This document shows, one piece after another, positions 12,203 to 25,341 of a stretch of DNA of 64,000 nucleotides. The position numbers were made by a program, and so were the translations under genes. The notes under the pieces are model-generated. The model was not told the origin of the DNA. It worked only from the letters and a program-made list of their open reading frames with translations, and made no database searches. Origin of the DNA: Selaginella tamariscina. Its lineage: Eukaryota; Streptophyta; Lycopodiopsida; Selaginellales; Selaginellaceae. Location: assembly GCA_003024785.1 (NCBI GenBank), contig PUQB01000239.1, forward strand, positions 161,501 through 225,500. The letters run 5' to 3'. Positions within the stretch are counted from its first letter, which is position 1. Each line of letters begins with the position of its first letter.

Positions 12203-14012
12203 GTACTTCGTTAAAGGGGTCTTAATATCTAATAACACAATGAGAACTCAGGGCAATTATATGCTATAGCATGATATATGTGAATATTTTTAAGTGTCTT
12301 AATGCATATACTTCTCTCATACAACAATGTTTTTCTATAGTGCAGGAATATCTTACCTTTCAAGGACGGAAGAAAAGAAAGCTCGAGAATTGATTGATAA
12401 AAAGTCCGAAGAAGATAAAGACGTGCCTGATGTAGCCATGCGTAGGACCTCCGACGTGATTTTCAGGTAAATGCAATACACAGGCGCTCGCTGGCACGCA
12501 CATACACATATATTACTATCCTGTATATATTATGTATATAGTAACATCTATATTACATGCATTTACAATTAGTTTTCTTCCTTGTCACAGTGAGAAAGTT
12601 CGACTTCAAGTTGGTTTATGGAGATCTGCTAAGATCATGGCAAAGCATAAGAAGCAAGAAGTTGGTGAGTATATAATTATAACATGTATTCATGTACCCA
12701 AACACACGGTACACGCACATGTATTCTTACCCTTGAATTTTGTAGGAACTCCTGCTTCTGATGAATTCCCTTCACTTGTTATTAATATTGCTGATAAACG
12801 TCAGTGTAAGCTTGTTGTCCAGGTAAAATATATTCGAGTTAATATGTGAATATCTATACATTATCCACACACACACATACATTGCTAAGTCTACATTATT
12901 TAACGTCCTTAGAGGGTGTAATACTCGTGTTATGTATATTTGTATACTATATATACTATATTCCTTATGTTTTGGTGCCATATATGCAGGCCGTGAGTCG
13001 TAATTTCAATGATTTAATACCAATAATTGATGACAGTGGAGACGAAGTTACACAAGTGAAGGTTATATACACCGGCTCTCCAGAACGCAAAGTTGCGTTA
13101 CAGGTTTGTGCGTGTGCGCGCGCGCGTGTTTTGCTACCATTTATTTTATCCTTATAAACTTGTATATATATGTGTTAGTATATATACTAACACCTATATA
13201 TGCAGGCAGACTTGGAAAACGAAAGAGAAGAAATAATAATGACTGATTTAACGGAGGCCGTGGGTTTTCGACATGTCATCGATGCGATTGCCTTCTCAAA
13301 GAAGCCTGTTATTGGTCACAACTGCATACTAGGTTGGTATATGCAATTCTCTTGTGTTAACTCTGTGGATCTCTTCTCTCTCTCTCTCCTCCCTCCCTCC
13401 CTCCCTCTCTCTCTCTCTCTATCTATCCATACAAATATGTCTGTGTCGATATATGCTATCAGCTAGGGAGTAATGTAGTTCATTGACGATAATACATACT
13501 ATACCTGTATATACAACACTAACGTATTCAACTGACACATACATATATTTGTGTATATATGATGTCTTATAGGGACAAGCACCATTATTAACCAGTAGAT
13601 ATGGAAGATCTCGTTATGTCTATATACCGATCTGTTTTGTTTGTATGCATATACATGTACATCGTATCTTATGTAGACATAGCCATATATGTATAGCATA
13701 TGCATACACTCACGCGTTTATATTTACATGTTTATTGTAAACTTGCAGATTTGGCTCACATACATAGCAAATTTATAGGACCTTTACCAGAAGACTTTTC
13801 AACCTTCTGTTCTACGATTCATAAATTATTCCCAGCTATTGTTGATACCAAGTATCTCCTCAAGTCACAGGCAGCTATACGGGATATTGGTATCTCTGTC
13901 ACTTCTTTATACCCGGTATATTCCTATTTCTTCAGCTCCGGTCCACGGAAAGCCGGCAAAAGTAAGACGTTTCCCAGAGTGAACATTGAGATAGCTGAAG
14001 GTTTTACAAAGT

Positions 14013-14046
<34 letters not shown>

Positions 14047-15602
14047 TTTGTGTTATGTAGTTCTGTGTAATTTTTTTTTATATGAACGTGTATAATATAT
14101 ATCTATATATGGAGGGACGTGGGTTATATGATATAATTTTTGTGATATAATATAATATGTTTATACATGTGCACTCTGTGTGTACAGCTGATATAACGAA
14201 AAGAACGTTTTAGTAAATCTCTCTCCCCCCCCTCTCTCTCTATATATATATTTATATATTATTTTATTTTATATTATATTGTTGCAGGTATTCTGAAACG
14301 GAATCAAGACACGAAGCAGGATTCGACGCATACATGACTGGAGCGATTTTTGTACAGATGTGGAGGCTAATCAGTCCGACCCAAAGACAAATGGAGTTCC
14401 GTACGCTGGCGGAGAATATCTACAGGAACATGTATGGAATGTCCAACCTTCTGTACCTGGGATGGGCTGGCCACTACGTCCTAGACTTAACCACCGGTCA
14501 AGAGGCTCAAGGCGCGAAAGCTCTGCCAGAACGCTCTAGTTATTCATCTTTTCGTCCCGCATCTGGTAATGCGTGTGTGTGTCTTTGAATATATATAGAA
14601 TAAATGTCTGGTGTCTGCGTGTGTATGTATACTCTTCGAGAGACAAACATATGTATACATATGTAATGTTTTTACATATTGGACTAAGTAAACTTTAATG
14701 ATGTATGCTTAAATAGTGTCATTAATAGTGTAATACGCCAGATATGAGATAGTGTCATATTATGGACTCTTACTTATGTGCGTTTCTCTCTCTCAAGAGA
14801 TATACAACATACATGTATATTTGTTTATCTATAAATACACCATAATCTCTCTCCATATGCCTAGCTAAATGACAAAGCGGAACAGATGCATATTATATAT
14901 GTGGTGTGTGTGTAGATTAATGTTTACCATTACCCTCACTCGTTTGTGTGTGTCTGTGTGTATATGGATATATAATAATTTTGAACTTATGACTGAATTA
15001 TACATTTAGGAATGTTATAGCACATAATGTCATTTACATACATAACGTTACATACTATATGAATTTACATTTATACATATGGCATGTTTCTGCAGATGCT
15101 TCAGTTATTGTGTGGACAGAGAGCCTATTTAGCTCCAGTAAACAGGTGCATAAACTTGTTAAGAGCTGTTTTATCGGTACACATCACTCGTCAGAGTCCG
15201 AGACAATCCCTATAGATGACAACTCTGCATTTGTAATATTCAAAAGCATGCGTTCCAAGCAGGAGTTTATACAGGTCTGCCGGATATAAGCATTATGTTG
15301 TAAGCTTTTTGAGTTTCATAGTTTGACCGCACAATCATAAGATGCATAATATTGAACATAAGCTAATGTTCTACGTATTTAATTTTCAGGCTTACGAGAG
15401 TATTAGTGGAGGTTTAGAGCTTAATCCTATCGCGACTAAGTTGACAGAGTATGGACTTAAAGTTTCATCTTTCGAGATGTTTGAGAAGCTCTGTAAGTCT
15501 AGAATCTCCACCAGAAGACTTGCCGATGCTATTCAAATGTTGAAGGACTCTGAAGATGACGAGTTTATTGAAGAACATGAAGAGTTGACATTGCAGGCAT
15601 GA
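11397..15602 (+). CDS. AHG2: Poly(A)-specific ribonuclease PARN, AHG2-like, probably mitochondrial
   Basis: Twelve exons by eye: 11397-11602, 11737-11838, 12046-12167, 12346-12466, 12591-12664, 12746-12822, 12990-13103, 13206-13332, 13749-14010, 14288-14565, 15096-15274, 15390-15602. All junctions are in frame with no break. The DEDDh 3' exonuclease residues are visible: D46 and E48 in FVAIDLEMSGM, the D of GHNCILDLAHIHSKFIGPLP, and H and D in RHEAGFDAYMTG. The N-terminus MALSLRRLGGVRLC is basic, hydroxyl-rich and free of acids, like a mitochondrial presequence. Arabidopsis AHG2 shortens poly(A) tails of mitochondrial mRNA and affects ABA and salicylate responses. The C-terminus is acidic (LKDSEDDEFIEEHEE). 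The ATG follows a telo-box at once. This is the cleanest host gene in the window. Confidence 0.93.
13375..13427. repeat. (CT)n / (CCCT)n pyrimidine tract
   Basis: Polypyrimidine run of CT, CTCC and CCCT units in a PARN intron just after exon 8, interrupted only near its end. Confidence 0.85.
14011..14045. repeat. (GT)n microsatellite abutting a PARN 5' splice site
   Basis: Intron 9 begins GTAAGTGTGTG and continues as a pure GT run for about 30 bases. The repeat starts at the donor itself. A similar case is at 12168 in intron 3. Confidence 0.9.
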
Positions 15603-16086
15603 GCTTTAAGGTGTGTGCGTGTGTGCGTGTGTGCGCGTGTGTGTGTATTAGGCATGTAAATCTGTATGTATGTGTTATTGCAAAGAGAGGCTTTGAGTCG
15701 CTGTTGTGTAACATCATACGTCAAATTGCGAAAAACTACTTTTTGAATTGTGGGTTCTACATTTGATGGAAGATATGTCTTACTTGGACTTGTGTGTGCA
15801 TGTGAATGCATAGTGTGTTATGCAAACGGTATATATGTCTCAACATAAATACATTGCTAATAGAGTTATTTAAGATGGAGTTTAATTAACCCTTTACATC
15901 GGCAAACTAAAGGTGGGTATGTGTGTGTGTGTGTGTGAGAGAGAGAAGAGAGAGATTATCTAATTGGTTTGATTTTGCAGGTAGATGAACGATAACGAGT
16001 TCAAACAGATCTCAAGTCTAGGTTTGTATGAAATAGATGTATTATTATTTTACATTCTATATATAGATATATACATACATACATAG

Positions 16087-16121
<35 letters not shown>

Positions 16122-18306
16122 TGGTCTGTATATATGTAGAAAATACTTAAGTCTGTATACACACTGGTCCCGCAGTACGTTGATATATGAACTGACCTTT
16201 TTGCCCTTTTTAAGACTTTATATTCTTCAAAGTACCAAGCATCTTTTTGTTAGTCAGAGTGAATGCCCTTCACGGCACTTCTGTGTTTTCACGTGCTGTA
16301 AAGTCAATATTTACTCGAAACTTTTAATCTTTTTAATTCCTTTAACTCCTTTAGTTACTTGATTATTAAAGATTTCTGGATACATCGTCTATATAGAATG
16401 CATATGTTATCTTGTGAGCTTATACATTTACTCTTCAGGTTCTGGATACATATTTAGTTCACCCCTGTGAACCACCTTATTGTTTATACATGCACACACC
16501 CACACACACACACACATATATATAGCGTGTGTGTAAATATATATGCACACGTGCATATGGGATGATATCATCATCATGGATGATTGGGGTCGGTTGATAT
16601 AAATGTTTCTGTGCTTCATCCTGTGACTTAGATTCTTGTAGGGTAGAAAAGAGGCGGTGACATTTATGTATATGTGTATGTATGTGTGTGTGTATTTGAT
16701 TGTGTATGTACAATATTTAGTAGTCATACATAAATATATTTTAGTGAATGAAGTTAATTCTAAAATTCGTTAAAAATTCCTGAATTAAGATTAACACAGG
16801 TAATGATAAATCAATATTCTTAATATAAATTATTTAAAAGAAACTCTTGAAATTTATATATGTAGCTGAAATTATTATAAAATTAAATGTAATAAAAAAA
16901 ATGTTATTATTAATATAGCATAGTTTTCTTAAATTAAAAAAAACAAACTATATTAATTCATGCATGTTTTTAAATTTTTTTAAACTGTATGTGCTATTTT
17001 TTAAAATTTTAATTTTTAAACTTACGTGTATTTTGAAAGTTTTAATTCATTTATTTATTCAAATCTAATATCATTTTCTCTAAGACATTCATTTAAATAT
17101 ATATATATAAATACAATCAAATTTAATTATATAACATATAAAATCATTGGAATATAAAATATAAAATACATTTTAATTTACTCTAGATTTTTTTTTCAAA
17201 AATATAAATGGTATTTTAGCTTTCAAGTTGTGTGTACGTGTGTACGTGCGTATGTACCTTCGTGTGTGTATATAGACACACACTGATATACAGACTGAAA
17301 GAAGGATGGCCCGTGATAGCTATAGAGCGGACTTCAATCTTGTCGGTATTTGGTGGATCAGATAGTTTTAACAGACTCGATTGAGCAACTACTTCTAACT
17401 AACTACATATATATAAATTAAACCACATGTAAACTTATTTCCAATTAATTAAGCTAATGTAATTACTACAGGGAACTGTTACATTACTTAATAATTATTC
17501 TAATTAAATTCTAACTAATATGATAAATTTATTTATTTATTAATAATAAACTATTGTGTTATTGTCATTTCAACCAGTTGCTTTCAGTTGGGGTCCTTAG
17601 ACAGGTCGGCTTTTACCAACCAAAGGGACCACATTTTGGTTATATCCTATATATATATATATATATGGGCTTTATACTTCTGATTATATACACATACATA
17701 CACACGTATACACGCTTGTCACCGCCATAGTTGCATATTCTTCACTGGGTTTTTACTGCAAAACCTCTGGAAAGTCAATGCTTGCCTCTCTCAGGCATCT
17801 ATCCTTGTATAACTTACACATAATTTATATAATCATATAGTCATCAATTGTATCTAATTCATATTGTTTGTAAATCATGCATTAGTATCTAATGTATACA
17901 TAGGAATGATTTATATATATAGATACACAGGTTTTCCAGAAAACGAGTAATGTCCTTTGCGGTTTGTCGCTGAGTACAAGGGCCCAGAGAGTTTACCACT
18001 GTCCGGAATTCCATAGCTGGCAAGCGATTCGCTTAGGCTCTTCCCAGCCTATAACAAATCAGTGAGCGAAGTTGGATGACAGTGCATTCCTCGGCCCCCA
18101 GTGTGTATCTCACTCGTATACAACAAGATGTCTTGTCCAAACTCTTGTTAATTCTCTTTTTAATAACATCGAGATTCCTATACATTCACACATAGACGCA
18201 GAAATGTGTGTAGTTGCAGTAGCGTACCTCCCACGTATCATAAGTTCGTAAACAGTGGAGAGCAGCCTCTTTGGAGTCGAGCGTACGACTGTATATCCAC
18301 GTGCTG
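15603..18306. other. Intergenic region between PARN and the FAMA-like gene
   Basis: PARN 3' flank with GT tracts (15611-15648, 15919-15940), an AT run at about 16085-16120, then a very AT-rich stretch (16730-17230). From about 17900 the DNA is less AT-rich and probably holds the FAMA-like promoter and leader. No supported coding frame. Confidence 0.5.
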
Positions 18307-20019
18307 ATGCCGGGAGTGCACACGGAAATGACGGATATGCTGCACAACTCTGAAGAGGAAGAGCACGGGGAGAACCAGATGATGGTGTTTGACATGCTCG
18401 GTAGCCATGAGAAATCGATGTTTACAGAGGTCTCAGTTTTTCTCGACACCGGTGGGGAGGCTCAGAGGAGAGCCGACACACAGGGATTTGACTCGTTTCA
18501 GTTTCTGAGGCATTCAGTGTTCGCTGAGAGAGAGAAGGAATCGGAAGCACCGATCACTAAGTTGTGGACGGAGTACGCGGAGAATCCCTACACGGCAAGT
18601 GAAACATTCAATGAGGACGACAGTAAAGGCGTCGGATTTTCCTCGTGGGGAGGAGTCTCTAAGTCCAGCTCGGTACTGGAACATGCTAATACCACGGCAA
18701 CCACCAGCAGTAAACCGAAGCGGAAAAGATCGAGGCCGTGCAAGAGCAGTGAGGAAGTCGAGAGCCAGAGGATGACACATATAGCGGTCGAGCGTAACCG
18801 GAGGCGGCAGATGAATGAGCACCTGCGAGTTCTGAGGCAGCTCATGCCTGGCTCATATGTTCAGCGAGTAAGTCGCATAGATTCGTGTATATAAACTGCA
18901 TCCTTTCACGTCACTGTATGCCTATTCAATGTTTCATATTCCTGCACATATGCAGTGCAGTAATTTTTCTCACAATTCTTACTATGGATGAAATCAAACA
19001 CTGCCTGACATGTATATTTACTCCTGCCCAGATGTGTATCTTAAACAATTAGATTGCATTTTGTGAGTTTATTAAAAAGCAAGGAATATATAGACATATT
19101 TCACTTCCATAGCGATTTCTTCCTGTAAAACGTCACAGTCCTTGAAAAGATTTGATCAAAATCGAGATAGCAATGGCTAAAAGCATGATGTGCATCCGTA
19201 TACACATATGCATAGATATACACATATATGAGAGAGAGAGTGTGGTGTTTCCCAGTCATTTTGCACTAGGGTCTTGCATTGTTTTATCTAACTATGAGGA
19301 ATATAGAAATTGTACAGAAATCTCAGTATGTGAAATATGCATTGGCTACTTAACCTGCAACCTCCATTGGTACTAAATTCACAGTCACACACACACACGA
19401 AACAATTTCGTTTGTTACAGGGGGATCAAGCCTCTATAATCGGGGGAGCAATCGAGTTTGTGAAAGAACTGCAGCAACTACTGCAGTGCCTGGAGGAGCA
19501 GAAGAAGCGCAAGATGAGCTTCATGGACTCTGGTGCAAGGTTAATGGGCTCACCGGTTGCTATATCAACAGTAAACGGGGGATTTCCATGTGTGCGGCCT
19601 CCCCCACCCTCAGATATCAAATACCTGGACGTGGGTATGTACGAACCCCTCAGAGAACTGTATGGTGAAGCGAGGACAGATGTTGCGAGTGTCGAAGTGA
19701 AGATAGTTGGCATGGCTGCATATATTAAGATACTTTCACAAAAGAAGCCCGGTCAGCTACTTAAGACGATGACCGCTCTGGAAACAAAGCTTGCCTTCAC
19801 CATTGTTCACACTAATGTGACTACTATTGAGCAGACTGTTCTCTACTCTTTTGAGGTTAAGGTAAGTTAGCGTGTGCGTGCGTGCGTGCGTGCGTGTTAT
19901 AATCATAATAACTGAATGTTTGGCAAATCAGGTTGGACAAAACTGTTTTGGCCGAAGATATAGCGGCTTTAATCCATGATACTCTAGCTACTAGCATTCT
20001 TGAAGAACTTCAACATTAA
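18307..20019 (+). CDS. FAMA: FAMA-like bHLH transcription factor (stomatal guard-cell regulator), frame problem in last exon
   Basis: Exons 18307-18867, 19421-19861 and one starting at 19932. The ATG at 18307 is the first in frame; upstream TTG codons are not starts. Exon 1 encodes an acidic region, a FQFLRHSVF patch, a basic stretch [20 protein letters not shown], and the DNA-contacting [17 protein letters not shown]. Exon 2 completes the helix-loop-helix ([17 protein letters not shown]) and carries LQCLE at about residues 208-212. That is the LxCxE motif by which FAMA binds retinoblastoma-related protein. An ACT-like C-terminal domain follows ([38 protein letters not shown]). In the plain splice frame exon 3 ends after 15 odd residues at 19979. 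One frame over, it reads [15 protein letters not shown] and ends at 20019, as expected for the family. So about one base is missing near 19933. FAMA halts guard mother cell division and fixes guard-cell identity. Confidence 0.88.
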
Positions 20020-23000
20020 GAACAAAGAATGAACTCTCGGTTTCTTTCTAGTTTATACACGAAGCTGAATACGCTTTGATATCAATATGCATTTTCTACT
20101 CTTGTTTATATAATCATTTTTATCATCGCATACTGTGTACTCAAGAGACATACTATTATTTATTAATACATCAGATACATGCTATCCACATGTATGTGTT
20201 TGCTTTTCTTAACATTTTAATTAGTATTTAGTAAAAACTAATAAAATCAAAATCATTTTTATTGTTACTCCCAGTAAACCTCACTAAACTAATAAATTAA
20301 ATACAATAATTAAATAGCAGGATATTATTTAAGTCTTTTATTTCTTACTTTCTTAATTAAAAGACATACTTATAAATTTTAACATGCACTAATTTGATTA
20401 TGCACACTTCACCTTCAATGCGTTGTACTCAGGTTCTCATTTAAACAATAGCGCCTTTGGTATAAGATGATCAAGATTCAAAATATGTGAAACTCTTTAA
20501 ACTGTGTTTTAAGCCTAATTATTCGACTAATGTCACAATAAACTCCTGTAACAATTTACTACATTATTTAAATTTAAAAAGAAATCCAAACTATCTAATC
20601 TCTCTCTTTCCCCTTATAAACAAATATTTTGTTATTCTTTTATATTTTTGTAAAGGAAGATGCAAACTAATAGCGTTGGACCAATAGTGCTACTAGCGTT
20701 GGAGCATCCATGTGCAAAATGAATGGTTACATAGAAGTTTAATTATTAATTTTTTTTAATTAAGAAAATTATTTATTAATTTTATATTATATCATTTAAT
20801 GAATTTCATTAGTGGAGTACTTCATCTAGCATGGAACTAATTGACTATAAACGACAATGTCTTATTGTTGTTTAAAGTTAAGCATATTCATATTTATTTG
20901 CATGGAAATAAACATTAATGAAATGCGATAGATGCAATTAATTCTGATTAAAATGAAAAATTTAATTGGTTATGAAATTTGATGCGGCATTGTGATTATA
21001 ACAACCTAAACGAATAATAGTTGATGTTGTTAAATTTTTATAAGGGCCACTTTTAAATATGCTTTTGTTAAGAAAACTGATTTGGTGCAAGCTTTTTCGA
21101 TATTATATCATTTATACATAAATTATGTGATGCTTATGAAATTGAATGTGGATATGACACATAAGGAATGGTCTCCTCTACTTTAGAACCTTAATTGTGA
21201 TGAAATCATGTTTATTTCTGATTATAAATTATTTATCTTAGTCTTTAAGATAATTTTTGAGGCTTGATTGCGATTGGTACTGTCTTTTACATACATATAT
21301 ATCGTAATTATTGACTTTTTTTATTCTAGAATGTTACATTACCTATCAACTTACTTTGGATAAATTGTACCAATCATTTTATTAATTAAATATATATTTT
21401 ATATGATTAGCCCCCAATCTACCTCCTATTTACTCAGCATGCCTGTTATATATGGACCTTGGTACATTCAAATGTTGCACCTGCTTCCTCTTTCCTACAT
21501 AGCTACTTCTACCCTTGTTTATTTGTAATCTTTAATTACTTGATGTAACGTGGTAATTTGTTAACGAAAATATCTTATATATTTAATATTTTTAACTCTT
21601 AAATATTCAAATTAATATGGAATTTTTTTTTGTTTGTGTAATGTTCATATTAAAAACAAAGATTTTTTTATGAAGACGAAGTTTCTTTACATAATAATAT
21701 GGTGTTATAAAAATTATATGCTGATTTAAATCTTGTTTGTATATTGAAAACTTATAAAGCTTATACTATAAAATATAATAAATTTTGTTTTTTTAATTTC
21801 GAACCCTATTTTTATTAAAGATACTTATATAAGGTTAAATAGTGTTCTTATTTTAGACCTTATTTTTTTTATTAAGGAAATTCATGTTTTTAATAATTAA
21901 TTAGATTGTCAAGGTCAAAGCCAATGACAGAATATGAGGGGAATCATTTAAGTAATTAAAAAAAAGAAAATTAAAAATACTAATTATTTAGTATTAAAAA
22001 AAAGATCAATCAACAACTAATATAAATTGAAATGTTGAAATTTATATTAAAACTTGGTATCTTTAGACCACTAGTATAAATTTACATATGAACTTTTGGT
22101 TTTATATTTGAATTTAAACCATTAGTTCCTCGTCTTAAAATATTTTAAATACTTTAATGTTGGCATATATTAGCATTAATATCAAATTAAAATATTTTTA
22201 AAAAATATTTTCAGTGTTAAAATATATTAATATAAGCATCAATTTGGTATATTCTAATGGTTTATAACACTAATAAGGTTGAACAATGCAAATCATATTT
22301 CTTTGCCTATTTTTTTTATTAAGAATATCCATTTTTTAATGATTAGTTGAATAGGGTTAAACAATGTTAACTACCTACCTTTTAATTGTACCCTAAATTT
22401 TAGGTTTGTTGTGTCAAGGTGCATACAATTTAATTAACATATGGGATGAGTGAAAACGGCACTTAGCTCATGGTCATCGGGACTTCGCAAGCTAAATGTG
22501 AAGTGAATCCAAGTGGTTTTAATGGTCACTAGAATGCTGTTGTCAACTTTTAATCCCGGGTGCTAAGGTATGGTCATTGCCTTGGGTTGTATAGGGATGT
22601 GTGGTGGTGGCCTCTGCTCGAATGCTATGAGGGTCCATGTATATGGTTTGGAGTCTCATTGTGAAGGGCAACCCTGTTCTAGAGGAAGAGGGAGATAAAT
22701 AGCCCCCCAAGAGGTTGGTTATAATAAGTATATAAAGAAGGATATATGTATCGTAACTTGGAATTACAATGTGGTCATTCCTCAGGTTGACTGGATCACT
22801 CTTGATATAGTTAATATATTTTAAGTATAGGACTCTATTATTTTGAATTTTATAATCTTCTTAACTATAATATGTTAATTTACAACACTACTTAGTGTAC
22901 AGTTAGCCTAAGATCAACCTAAGTGGATTGAGGAGGACCCAAAATCTTATAGAAATGAAGTTGAAAGAAATTATTAAAAAATAAAAGAGAAGCCCATGAA

Positions 23001-23640
23001 TGAGTTGAGCAAAGAGGTTTGTAGTTTCTATTTTTTCCTTTGCACACACAAATATATAATTTCAAAAAAAATGATATATGTATGCAAGTTGTAACTAAAA
23101 TGGGAAAGTCCATAGTCCTATTTCTTAATAATTAGCAATTTTAGTTATTTAATTAACATTTTTTAATATTAAAGAAATATTCTTTAGAATAATATATGTT
23201 TAAAGAAAGAATATTCTTTAGAATATATGTTTGAAGATAGAATATTCTTTAGAACATTATATTTTTGTAATTGACCCTTTAATAAATTATACCATTCATG
23301 GACCAAAAATTAATAAAATTATAAAAGTAGAAGGTATTAAGTTATATAATATATTATATTTAAGATTGTATAGGCCTAATATAAAAATTAAGAAAGAGCA
23401 TAAGAAGTACATTATATAATAAATATTGATGTTGTTATTAAAATATTAATATTTAAATATAACATTAATTAAAAATTTGTACTAGTAATAATATATATAT
23501 AATATAAAAAATCCTATATAGTCAATATTCCATAACTTTTTATAAATTTATATAGTTAAGTAAACAATTTGGTACTATTATTAAAGAGTTTATTATAATT
23601 ATGAATATTAAATATACTATATTTTATAATTTTGTAATTG
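20020..23640. other. AT-rich intergenic DNA with one less AT-rich island
   Basis: Mostly AT-rich with no coding frame. The segment 22440-22830 has more balanced composition and a repeat-like look. It may be an eroded transposable element end, but no inverted ends, LTR partner or protein homology could be shown. A short tandem repeat lies at 23170-23262. Confidence 0.45.
23170..23262. repeat. Three tandem copies of a roughly 35-45-bp unit around AATATTCTTTAGAA
   Basis: The core GAATATTCTTTAGAA(T/C)A is repeated three times, each followed by a similar TATATGTTT(A/G)AAGA spacer. The core contains the palindrome GAATATTC. Confidence 0.75.
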
Positions 23641-23949
23641 CTTTAAGCTTCAAAAAACATACATTCTCTTGCAGTTTTGTTAATTGTGACTTTATCAACG
23701 CTTCTTGACATTCACTCATATCGAATGAATTTAACATTTATAAAACATGTTGGGTCTTTTTGATTGGAAGACCATGTTTTCTTTAGGCATTCGTTATATC
23801 TTTCACTCTTTTTCTCATGTCACCTTTTTTTGGTTCGAACTATGCAACCTTAACCATACTATTTTTTGTGATTACTTCAGGTGTATCGATAATTTAACGT
23901 ATCCAAATAGACTGATTATATGACACATCTGGAGTAATGAGGACCATCA

Positions 23950-24780
23950 TTAATTTTTAAAGAGCAATCAAAGTATGCTTTAAGTTTGGTTTTTTTTTGT
24001 CCAACAAAGTGTGGGGTTTGCACTTCCACATCACTACTGACTTCTATGTCGTTTGTGCTCATTAATGTCATTTCAATCTCCTCATGCCACCTTGTTTTAG
24101 GCCAAAAAGGGTGTTGTAATTCTGTACTTGTGAAAGTAGGCCCTTCTAATTCTCAAACAATAGTCTCCCAATAATCGACCATATGCTTATATAGTTCTGA
24201 GTAACCAGTTGCCTTATCAGAATTCTTTGGCATCGATTTCCCATGCTACATATTTTTTGATGCCATCAATAATAACCTCTTGTTCCTTGAGTTTGGCACT
24301 CAATGGAATAGGGTTTGGTTGCCCTTCTGGGAGAAGTGGCTTTTTCATCCTCTCCACTTTTAAAGAGCATTAAGCCCTCTTTCGGTAACCACTCCTGCTC
24401 TGATAGCCGTAACTTGTACTATATAATAGGTATACTATTTCTTATGAAGAAAAAGAATTGTAGCGGCACAAGGTGACCAACTAAAAAATTGCTCCCTTCT
24501 TTGATATACTCCTTGAGAAACTTTTTGAAGTCTAGCACCTTAGTCACAAGCAAAGCACAACTTTTTTTGGAGATGCAATTTTAAAAAAAGATCCATCATA
24601 TGCAGTAAAGTAAGTGCACTTGTTCTTTTTGTAAAGTTGGAGACCTTGCTAAAGAACGCATCAATATCTTCATGAGTGTGACCAACCATAAGGAAACTGA
24701 GTGTGATTGTCTCAAACACACATTTGGCAACAAGCATTGACAAGTATGCTAGTACATATTTAGAAAATAAAAGTAAGTAT
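23950..24780 (-). pseudogene. Relic of a transposon-associated DUF7869-like protein
   Basis: Minus-strand fragments, read from 24780 downward, spell a recognisable block: KYVLAYLSMLVAKCVFETIT, then FLMVGHTHEDIDAFFSKVS, then FKKFLKEYIKEG, and finally LVGHLVPLQFFFFIRN and ELQHPFWPKTRWHEEIE. VGHTHxDID is the hallmark of the DUF7869 domain, found in repetitive, transposon-linked plant genes. Several stops and frame changes separate the blocks, so it is dead. No ends of the parent element were identified. The assignment is from memory of the motif. Confidence 0.5.
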
Positions 24781-25035
24781 GAGGTGTGAGGATAGAAAAA
24801 AATAAATCAAACAAGGAGATTTCATTCCTTGTCATGGTAAATTTCGATATGATATTATTTTTCGCCCGAGGTTGGACCGTCTCTTTTAAAAGCTTAAGGA
24901 GATAGGTGCACTTGTGGGGATTTGATCATGCATGCAGATTCACAACTTAACACCGTTGCTGAATTTGTTTAAGAAACATTGTAGTGTTGCAAAAAAAGTG
25001 ATTCGTAAAGATTAGATTTTTGACTAACAAATATG

Positions 25036-25341
25036 TTATAAACTTTTCGAATTTTATGATATAAGAAAGGAAAGTAAGTCATACTTCTTCAAGAATGAAA
25101 GATTTATTAGGCTTCATGGGGAGATTAATCAGTTAAGGATAATAAAGAACGCACATATCTTAGTGGTAAATGACTCTTCTCAAAAGGCTATGCTCAACCA
25201 AAACATTGCTTGTATCCATCCAATCACTTTCGACCCATATTCTGATATCAATATCATGGATGAGCTAGTGAATTACTTGGATACTTGCCTTAAAAAGAAG
25301 AATCTCGAAAACTTTTGTGAGCAATATCCATCATATTAAAC
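25036..25341 (+). other. Unidentified open stretch, possibly a coding remnant
   Basis: An open frame of about 100 codons without a clear ATG, ending at a stop at 25339-25341. It includes HILVVNDSSQKAMLNQN and IHPITFDPYSDINIMDELVN, with protein-like composition. It lies next to the DUF7869 relic on the opposite strand and may be another part of the same element. No family recognised. Confidence 0.25.

Noticed and set aside
18271-18306. Upstream extension of the FAMA-like frame
   Set aside because: It has no ATG; it starts only at a TTG codon, which is not expected to initiate here.
22440-22830. Less AT-rich island that looked like a solo LTR
   Set aside because: No TG/CA ends with a target duplication and no partner in the window; left as unclassified.
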